Assembly (NCBI GenBank): GCA_002270565.1
Contig: NQMI01000101.1
Span: forward strand, 1-64,000
Direction of reading: 5' to 3'
DNA from: Stenocarpella maydis
Taxonomy: Eukaryota > Ascomycota > Sordariomycetes > Diaporthales > Diaporthaceae
DNA: 64,000 bases
The notes under the pieces are model-generated. The model did not search any database, was not told where the DNA came from, and was given only the letters and a program-made list of their open reading frames with translations. Both the position numbers and the translations under genes were made by a program. Below are positions 57,005 through 64,000 of this stretch, piece by piece; positions within the stretch are counted from its first letter, which is position 1, and each line of letters opens with the position of its first letter.

Positions 57005-60000
57005 CTAAGTCAATGCGTTGGGCGGCAGGTTGGACGGCGGGTAACAAAGATCAGTGTACTCGGCCTTTGCGAACAATCAAGTCAGTCAAAACCCACGAGG
57101 TCCTCGCGGAAGTTCAGGGACTCACATTATTGCCCCACCAGGCTGGCATGGTGACCCCAGGTAAGTTTATAGCAAACATGATGATGGTGGCGCAGACCTG
57201 CGTCCCGCAGTCGAGGCCTGTGCCCAGCAGGTAATTGTACTTGCGGAACCACACCGGATGCACACGGAGGATGTACCCCATGAAGACGAGGGAAAGCAGA
57301 GCAGATGTCATGAGGTTCGTTGTCTCGTAAACAGGGAAGATAGTACCTCCATAGAGGAGCATCGTCACGTTGCAACGTGTCTCGATGTTCCAGCCGGGCT
57401 TGTACTTGTGGAAGGCGTAGGTGATGGCCACCAGGGCAGGGCCGACGAGGAACGAATAGTAAATCCAGTTGTATGGAGAGCCCTTATCGAATAGTACCTT
57501 GGGGCCCAAGACACCCCAAAGTACCGAGAGTGAATAATAACTCTTCGTCTGCAGGGCAAGCCAGGCGTTTGAATCCATCTTTCCAATCAGGGTGTCCTTG
57601 CCAACTGTGGCTTCGTCAGTAACTGATTCCCAGTGCGGCAGTCAAACCTCCAACGAAACAGAAATATCACTTACTGCGATCTATAACGAGACGCATAACT
57701 CCGTAATTGACGAAAGGGCCCAGAAGAGTCCCATAAACCTGGCCCCAGAACATTTCCTTCTCCGGTATCTTCATGTAGAATCCGAACTTGTAGTCCGAGG
57801 TTAGGTTCAGGTTCTGCTCCAAGATCTGTCGTCCGTAGGTCATGCAGGCGAGGACGGCTGTCGGATTCCCCGGGAACATGGCACCAGCCATGAGCTCTGA
57901 GAGAAAAGCCATGCCGACCTGTACATTTGCGACACCCCAGAGGATCCCATTCGGAAAAGTGCAAGTGACTGAGACGAGCGTGATGACGATGAATCCCCAC
58001 CACGGCAAGCCCATTCCCGCACCGTAGATACAGCCTAGGGACAGGGCGAGGCAGGGTACTAGAAGGGCGATATACCACCAGTGAGGAACCCGTCCCGTGC
58101 GGCTCATTAGCTTAAGGTAGGGGTCGTCGTAGTCGTCTCGTACATTCTTAAGCGCATCCCGAAAGGCCCTGTAAGAGTCTTTCCCGTACCAGAGGATCGA
58201 GTAGGTCAAGGCGCCTGTAGATGCGGCGAAGCCGAAGAAGAAGTACATGACGTATGATATGGACCAGCGAGGGGGGGAATAAGCGTCCATTGCCGTCTGG
58301 TTTAGGGTGTACTGAGGCGTGAGGACGCGAGTGATGTTGTAAGCCTGCCCGGTGAGGTCGAAGGTGCCAGATGACATTGGTGGGTAATTCTGTGAGTTGA
58401 TCGCATTGGTGAAGTACATGACCGGGTACAGAAGCCAGCAGCAGAAGATCGCCCCAGCGATCTGGTGGGCGTTGGCCCACAGCGGCGTATACAGGGGGGA
58501 GAGAAAGCTGGCGTAGTTCCAGTCCAGCGTAAAGTCGAGCACACCGAAGCCATCTGCCAAGTGTCAGTTTACCAATCACCAAATGGACGAGCTGATGTGG
58601 AATGGTCCAGGCGTCGTGCGGTTCTTATCCAGGATCTTGGGACTCGGTCTCGACCCCATACTCACAGTAGCCTGAGCCCATCAGATAGGCCTTCCATTGC
58701 CCGTGTCCAAAATAACACAACAAGGGGAGAGACGAAAGAAGCGGAAATATGAATCCGGGGATCCATTGGTAGCAGAAGGTAGCACAAGCGACTATGGCGA
58801 AGAATCTCAGGGATTTCTTGGTGACGGACGGGTTCTTATGCATAGCGTTGAACAATGCCACATTGGGGAGAACTACAATTCAGTTGGCTCTAAACTCCAA
58901 GCACCAAGGGGGCCAGGTCACGTACCTCCGGGATAGTAAATCTTGGGTGGGCGGATCAGGATGTCACGATATATCCCGGTGAAGGCATAACCAATCATCT
59001 GCGAGGTCAGCAAGAAACAGATACCCCAGCCAGGGTTGATCGTCCGACCATAGTACAGCTCCAGCGCTGACAACGGTCCAAGACCTGGGCGATTGTCAGT
59101 TGGTCCTCATAAGGTGGCATCGAGAAACTACGTCACCCACCATAGGCAGCATAACAAGAACCCCAGTATGCAACAACAATGAGGGCGTGCTCCTTGGCAT
59201 TCCATGGTCCTGGATTCAGGCTGAAGGACTTTCCAAAAATTGTACACGTCTTTTTGGGAAGGTATCTAGCCACTGTAACATTATTAGTGACTTCTCATGT
59301 GATGTCCATTCACGTGGGGAGCAGGGTAGGGCTTGTAAGCGGAAACGAGGCTGAATAACTGCCTCGTACATCTGAAATATGGGGACAGAGAAGTAACTCT
59401 ATAGGAAGGAAAGCTTGTCTCGGGCGTGATCACTTACTTGCATCTCCCATGCCCCACGACAGCAACTGGACTGCATAGGAGCTGAGCGTCTGAGCGTATG
59501 GTTTGAAGTAGTACATGGCCGAGATGGCGCAACCGATAACCACCCAGAATGTGGATAGACACCAGAAGCGGAATGTGAGTATAGGCTCACTGGTCGTCTT
59601 AGCTGGGGCTCTGGCAAGGCAGGGACCGGACGGGTCAACTCACCTGAAATCATTGTGCAAGTCGACCGTCTTGGCGACCAGAGGGACCGGATCTGACACA
59701 AGTCAATACACCACCATTGTATGCTAGGCGGATGGTTCGTGGCCGCCCACAAGAGGGGCCAGCAAGATCATACGTACAGTTCTTCAGGCGTGGGTCGATG
59801 AATTCCTCGTTGTCCTCGGGCACGTAGATCTTGGCAGCTTCATCGTAGTCGGAGTCGGGGCCAGTGGACAGAACCTCGATATCCGGGCTTTTCTCATCCG
59901 GGCTTTTCTCAACCAAAGGGCGTGGTGATGGAGTGGTCTCGTCCCTAGATGACTCGTGGTGCGGGGTGATCTCAGGGGGGAGAGTGCCTTCTGGCCCACC

Positions 60001-60018
60001 ACCAGGAAGGACGGCCAT
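57005..60018 (-). CDS. OPT-family oligopeptide transporter
   Basis: Nine exons: 60018-59778, 59692-59644, 59589-59438, 59272-59141, 59084-58926, 58872-58666, 58553-57675, 57604-57126 and 57064-57005, giving 785 aa. All eight introns have GT..AG ends with matching phase, and several show CTGAC/CTAAG branches. The acidic N-terminal tail (about 80 aa) leads into NYPVPLVAKTVDLHNDF and LTFRFWCLSTFWVVIGCAIS, the OPT-family entry signature. ALIVVAYWGSCYAAYGLGPL and a PPKIYYPG element follow, then further TM helices to YNYLLGTGLDCGTQVCATII, MPAWWGNN and a 20-codon last exon (AEYTDLCYPPSNLPPNALT). The family imports small peptides, and some members glutathione or metal chelates, at the plasma membrane with protons. 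Confidence 0.93.
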
Positions 60019-61686
60019 GACGGGTAGGGATTTGATGTTGAGTCGAAGGGACAGAGACTCTCTTGAGTACCAGCGTTACCACACTGTCCGGAGAGGTCGA
60101 GAAAGACGACGAGTTAGAGAATGGGCTTGCCATGGCTTATATACCCAGCCGCCGAGATGAGGGTGAAGGTAGAGACATGGTCCACACGGGCAGTAACCCG
60201 CTGGTAATTCTGAACCGCGGCCCCGCAGACAAAGCCCCCAGAGGTGTCGACTGCCAGCCACCGGTGTGCAAGTGACCGTAGAGTCGTAGACGATGATGCG
60301 GCATGGTCGTTATCTCGCGACACATGATCGTGAACCCCTACGGACGATCTTGGGCAGCTTCCTATTTGAGCAGCTAACGGCAGCAGATGCAATGTTACAC
60401 CGCGTATCGAACCGACCAGACGGTATGGCAATTCGGCACCGGGGGGGGGGGCGACCTAGGTTTACGCCATCGTCCCAGGATCGGCAGAACGGACAGCATG
60501 TTCCTCTTGAGCCTAACATGTTGTTAGGCTGGTTGGTTGGTTGGTGGAACTACGGATATATCCCAAAGACCCTGCCTCCATTGTCAGCACTCGTGGCCGT
60601 GACCGCAGGTTATCAAGTCGCCCAGTGGAAACGAGAGGCATAGCATTCACGTAGCGTGAGGTAGGCCACGGAGGTGCACAGAAGGGAGGGAGGGACAAGG
60701 AAGGTTTCTGGAAGCCTTCGTCAGGACGAGGACGGCGGGCCGGTATGGCGGGCTGGTAGGGCCGAGTGCAAGGGCAGCACAAGACAGTCAAGACTCGGGT
60801 CCTGTGGTGCTCGTTTGTCTGCTCCGCCGGACAATCGAGAGCGACGTCGTGTCTCGACCCTGGCCCAATGAGGAGAGGCATGTACGGTGGACGGTGGACG
60901 GTGGTGGCTGCGACACAAGCTCCCCTCGGCTCCATGACAAGGGACCCAGAGATAAGGACGAGCCGAGCCATCCACCCCCCCGGCAGAAAGACAGTCGAAC
61001 AGACAGTTGTGCGCACTGGGCCACTCGGAATGTCGCGGCGCAAGGCAAGACAAACGGCACTCACAGCACTCAAGCACTAACGAGGCAGTTGAGTTGATTA
61101 GTTTGTGTGGTGGTGGTGTATGAGTGGTGGACGTATGTGTGGTGCTGTGGGTGTACGGAGTATACGGAGTAGGCTCTTGGTCCTTGCATACCTGCAGCCC
61201 TCTTCCAGGCAAGCTTCGCAGGGCCCGACTTGGGCATCTCTCGCTGTCGGTCGAGCTGCCACAAGGGTCTGGGAACGCGAGGGCCATTTCTGCACCACGA
61301 CAATTCTAATCAGGATAAAAAAGCCTTGATACTGCCTCAAGCTACCAATGTATGCCACAAGATCAAGCGGCCAAATGCAGGCATCACGCAAGGGTTTGAG
61401 ACCAGTGAGCAGGCGCCCAGAACTTGAGTGCATACATGCATCCCAAAAAGAAGGAACAAAAATGAAAGGTTGAAGAAACGGCAAGAAATGAGGCTCCTCT
61501 CCCAGCTAGCCCCTTATGGTCACTCATAACTCATGCCTCGGGACATTAGTGTAGCAAAGCAAGCCCAAGAAGAAGGAGGATAGTTAGGTCCCAGAAACCA
61601 CGGTCCAAGTCGTGGAGCCATCATGCACTTCTCATCAGGCGTCAGGCAGATAAGACACCGTCACCCCTCGCCAGCACCTCACCAGC
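60019..61686. other. Intergenic, no gene seen
   Basis: Upstream of the OPT gene and downstream of the GH17 gene. It contains a GGTTGGTTGGTTGG run near 60530 and a doubled TACGGAGTA at 61154-61171. Overlapping frames here lack support. Confidence 0.6.
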
Positions 61687-62901
61687 TCACGCAGAAGGAG
61701 CATTGGCAGTTCCTATCCCCCAGTACTGCTCCGCATAGAAGGTGGGCGGGTCCGCCTTCTTCCAGAGGTCGTTGAACGCAGAGAAGAGCACCATGTCCTG
61801 CGGGTTGCTGGCAAACGCCGCCCGGATGCTGCTGATAGCCGCCTCCTGCTGTTCCACGCCGGGGACCGCCTGGCCGTTGGCCGACCCCTGCCACGGCCAG
61901 CCCGACTCGGTCACGCGCACGCGCGCCGCCGGGTCGCCGAGCTTGTTGCGGATGTTCTGCACCTGGTTGGCCACGAACACGCCAGCCTGGCCCGGCGCCG
62001 TGTTCGGGTCGAAGAAGGGGTGGATGTTGCACGCGCAGTAGTCGCTCGCCTTGCACAGCTCCGGGTGCGCGAGCACCGCCACGAACGTGTCTACCGTCAC
62101 CACGGGGCCCGTCCAGCCCGCCTGCTGCAGCAGCGCCCTGCCGCTCTTGAGCGCGTCCAGGATCTGCTGCGGGGACGCCTGCCCGTTGTTGACCAGCTCA
62201 TTTCCGATGCTGACAGTGTCGACGATCGACCAGTCCTTCTCGATCCCCTGCACCAGCGTGGCCACCTGGTCGCCCAGGTTGTCGAGGCTGAAGAGGCCGA
62301 AGAACACCTTGAGGTTGTTGGCCTTGGCGGCGACGTAGACGTTGGGGATCTGGTTGCAGTCCATACCGTACACACGCACGAACCCGTAAGTCTTCCCGAT
62401 GACGCCAAAGTCCTGCATGATCTGGGTGGCCGACTTGCAACCCCCGTCTGCGTTGTATGGGGCGTACGCGACTCCGAAGAGACCGGGGCCCGTGGCATTA
62501 CTGACGGGCGAGCCGGGACCTTTGGGCGGCGGCGCACCACCCGTGGGGGCTGCTGCCGGCACTCCGGTTACCCTGTGGGTTCCGGGGGCCTGGTGTTGTG
62601 CCACGGCCGCCGCCGGCGCACTGCTAGTGGGCGGGACGAGGACGACCATAGCCTCGGCGGTGGTCAGGGGCGTACCATGCTTGTCGACAAAGACAACAAC
62701 CTCGGCGACAGTGGTCGCTCTCGTGCGCGTGTTGTCGGTGATTGTGACCGTCTTGCCCGCTAGGTCAAGCGACCTGGCAGCCAGGTTGCTGGCGTGGGCA
62801 TGGTCGTGGACCCTGCGGTGATGGTGGTGATGGTGGTGGTGGCCTGCAGCGGCGAGGGAGAGCGCAGCGAGGCCGACAACGGCTGTGGTGTTAAGTCGCA
62901 T
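61687..62901 (-). CDS. Secreted GH17 glucanase (SCW11/BtgE-like) with natural His run
   Basis: A single exon of 404 aa from the ATG at 62901 (MRLNTTAVVGLAALSLAAAG); an upstream in-frame ATG at 62925 is possible but gives a poorer signal peptide. After the signal sequence comes an uninterrupted run of eight His, then RRVHDHAHAS, and a linker rich in Thr, Ala, Pro and Gly to about residue 140. The GH17 barrel begins LFGVAYAPYNADGGCKSA. The acid/base glutamate is E235 in DTVSIGNELVNNG, and the nucleophile is E332 in VRVTESGWPWQG. ASDYCACNIHPFFDPNT and LFSAFNDLWKK are further family blocks. It acts on cell-wall beta-1,3-glucan during remodelling. No GPI signal is visible at the C-terminus. Confidence 0.92.
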   Translation of the reverse strand: MRLNTTAVVGLAALSLAAAGHHHHHHHHRRVHDHAHASNLAARSLDLAGKTVTITDNTRTRATTVAEVVVFVDKHGTPLTTAEAMVVLVPPTSSAPAAAVAQHQAPGTHRVTGVPAAAPTGGAPPPKGPGSPVSNATGPGLFGVAYAPYNADGGCKSATQIMQDFGVIGKTYGFVRVYGMDCNQIPNVYVAAKANNLKVFFGLFSLDNLGDQVATLVQGIEKDWSIVDTVSIGNELVNNGQASPQQILDALKSGRALLQQAGWTGPVVTVDTFVAVLAHPELCKASDYCACNIHPFFDPNTAPGQAGVFVANQVQNIRNKLGDPAARVRVTESGWPWQGSANGQAVPGVEQQEAAISSIRAAFASNPQDMVLFSAFNDLWKKADPPTFYAEQYWGIGTANAPSA

Positions 62902-63806
62902 CTTGGACCGGTCTGGTTGTGTCAAGGGAGGCTACGAATGTGCGAGGCTTAAACGAGCGTGTGACCGGCCGAGTCGTCGAGACACAAGCAGGCAAGTGTC
63001 TTTGGGCTGCGTTTGGTGGTGCGGGATGGGGATGGGGATGGTCGGTTGGTGAAGAGCAGTCGTTGGGGACATGGCCATGGCCAAGAAGGATGGACGATGC
63101 TCCTCTGTCCCGTGGCGCTTGCCGGGTGTTTGTTTTATGCATGCCAGAAGACGACAAGGCGGTTGCGCCCCGACCTGGGCGTCCGCAGTCCGTCCACAAA
63201 ACACGGGAACGAGTGGCCCTCTTGGCTCCATCGCACCTCCTCATGACTACCTTGTGCCTTCTTCGCGCTACAACGGCAGACCAGCCACTCGGCAGCTTGA
63301 GATGCCGCCCAAGCACAATCGCGCCGCCGTGGTCGTCTTCCTGCTGTTGCCATACTTCGACCCCAACTGACCGGCTGCTCGGATTCCCACTCCGGGCCAG
63401 CTTGGCCTTGCAGATCACACTTGGCTGGTTGCCGGGGCGGTCTGGCACGACCGGGAGGGATTGGGCTGTGCTATTTCCAATCTCACGACTGTCTCGCCCG
63501 AGCACGCAAGTGACGCACCGGGTGAGACAAGTCAGACACAAGCAGGTCGATGACCAAGGGCGTACGGCACCTGAGGCTGTATTTCTCAAAATCATTAAGT
63601 AAGTCTAATCTCTCGCGCGGTGGTTTTTCGATCAGCCAGGTTCGGGCCGAGTGGAAAAGAAAAGAGAAAAAGAGGCCGAACCATGGCGCAGAGACGTTAA
63701 TGGCCGCCTCGTCTGTCCCGGGCTGCCAAACTCCCGATATGTCAGGATGCATGGCGCCCTATACATGCACGGTCGCATTTTTAAAAAGGACTTGCGTGCC
63801 CGGTAC
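62902..63806. other. Intergenic, no gene seen
   Basis: Promoter side of the GH17 gene and 3' side of the right-edge gene. The plus-strand frame 63550-63945 overlaps the end of the right-edge gene in antisense and is rejected. Confidence 0.55.
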
Positions 63807-64000
63807 TCATGAGCCAGGCAACGACAGCTTGCTGCCCGTCTTCCTCGTCATGACCTTGGTGATCGCATGCCTGATGGCTATCGCTGCCTTCTCGATTTCC
63901 TTTTTCGAAAGTCCGTTCGTGACGCATACTTTAAGAGCAGGCTGAACGTGGCCACCGCCGACGCTCTTGTTGATCAGAGCCGTCTTCAGCCGTGTGATCA
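63807..64000 (-). CDS. C-terminal end of probable serine palmitoyltransferase subunit 1 (partial)
   Basis: Only the last 63 codons lie in the window; the reading frame enters from the right edge and stops at TGA 63809-63807. The segment PALKVCVTNGLSKKEIEKAA, continuing AIRHAITKVM, resembles the C-terminal strand-helix of fungal LCB1-type alpha-oxoamine synthases: a last beta-strand followed by the 'LSKKEIEKA..IRHAIT' helix. The tail TRKTGSKLSLPGS is basic. LCB1 forms, with LCB2, the ER enzyme that joins serine and palmitoyl-CoA in the first step of sphingolipid synthesis; LCB1 itself lacks the PLP lysine. The assignment rests on this short C-terminus only. Confidence 0.55.
   Translation of the reverse strand, partial: ITRLKTALINKSVGGGHVQPALKVCVTNGLSKKEIEKAAIAIRHAITKVMTRKTGSKLSLPGS

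Noticed and set aside
62020..62763. 247-codon plus-strand frame
   Set aside because: Antisense shadow of the GH17 gene; the minus-strand protein has conserved catalytic motifs.
63550..63945. 131-codon plus-strand frame at the right edge
   Set aside because: Its hydrophobic end is the antisense of the LCB1-like C-terminus, which reads as a conserved family segment.
7..64000. Secondary-metabolite or defence gene cluster
   Set aside because: No PKS, NRPS, terpene synthase, NLR or HET-domain gene is present; the genes are mixed housekeeping and transport functions.

Overview
The window is nuclear DNA from a filamentous ascomycete, most likely a Sordariomycete. The evidence is short GT..AG introns (about 50-190 nt) with CTAAC/CTGAC-like branch sites, GC-rich codon use, pyrimidine-rich 5' leaders, gene spacing of 1-4 kb, and fungus-typical families: Clr5-domain protein, slicer Argonaute, fungal SLC6-like transporter, SCW11/BtgE-type GH17, OPT transporter and Sro7/Lgl. 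There is no operon structure, no CRISPR array, no rRNA, and no tRNA I could support. I rebuilt most gene models by joining exons across splice sites and checking that the phase stays open.

Layout. 1-8 kb: a putative mitochondrial protein at the left edge (-), a membrane-anchored alpha/beta hydrolase (+), a small VOC/glyoxalase-like protein (-) and a four-TM protein with a long disordered tail (-). 8-15 kb: mostly non-coding, with a 68-aa small secreted protein (-) and a patatin-like phospholipase gene (-) whose middle looks frame-disrupted. 15-26.5 kb, all minus strand: an RWD/DUF1115 protein with a newly inferred C-terminal exon, an SLC6-like symporter, a six-exon CorA-like protein and the histone chaperone ASF1. 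ASF1 is head-to-head with RNA14 (+). 31-39 kb: a long pyrimidine-rich leader followed by an Argonaute with an intact DEDH catalytic set (+). 39.6 kb holds what looks like an orphan 3' part of a GFA/CENP-V enzyme gene (+).

41-51 kb: an MFS permease of the allantoate/Dal5 type (+), a Clr5-domain protein (-), and the exocytosis WD40 protein Sro7/tomosyn (+). 51-55 kb: three small hypothetical genes. 57-60 kb: a nine-exon OPT oligopeptide transporter (-). 61.7-62.9 kb: a secreted GH17 glucanase with a natural eight-histidine run (-). At the right edge is the C-terminal end of a probable serine palmitoyltransferase subunit 1 gene (-).

The genes do not form a biosynthetic cluster. They are mostly housekeeping (chromatin assembly, mRNA 3'-end formation, exocytosis, RNA silencing, sphingolipid synthesis) interspersed with transporters and lineage-specific small proteins. 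I did not find convincing evidence for an undescribed multi-gene system. The most useful observations are the hidden C-terminal exon of the RWD gene, the disrupted patatin, the orphan GFA fragment and two small intron-containing genes.
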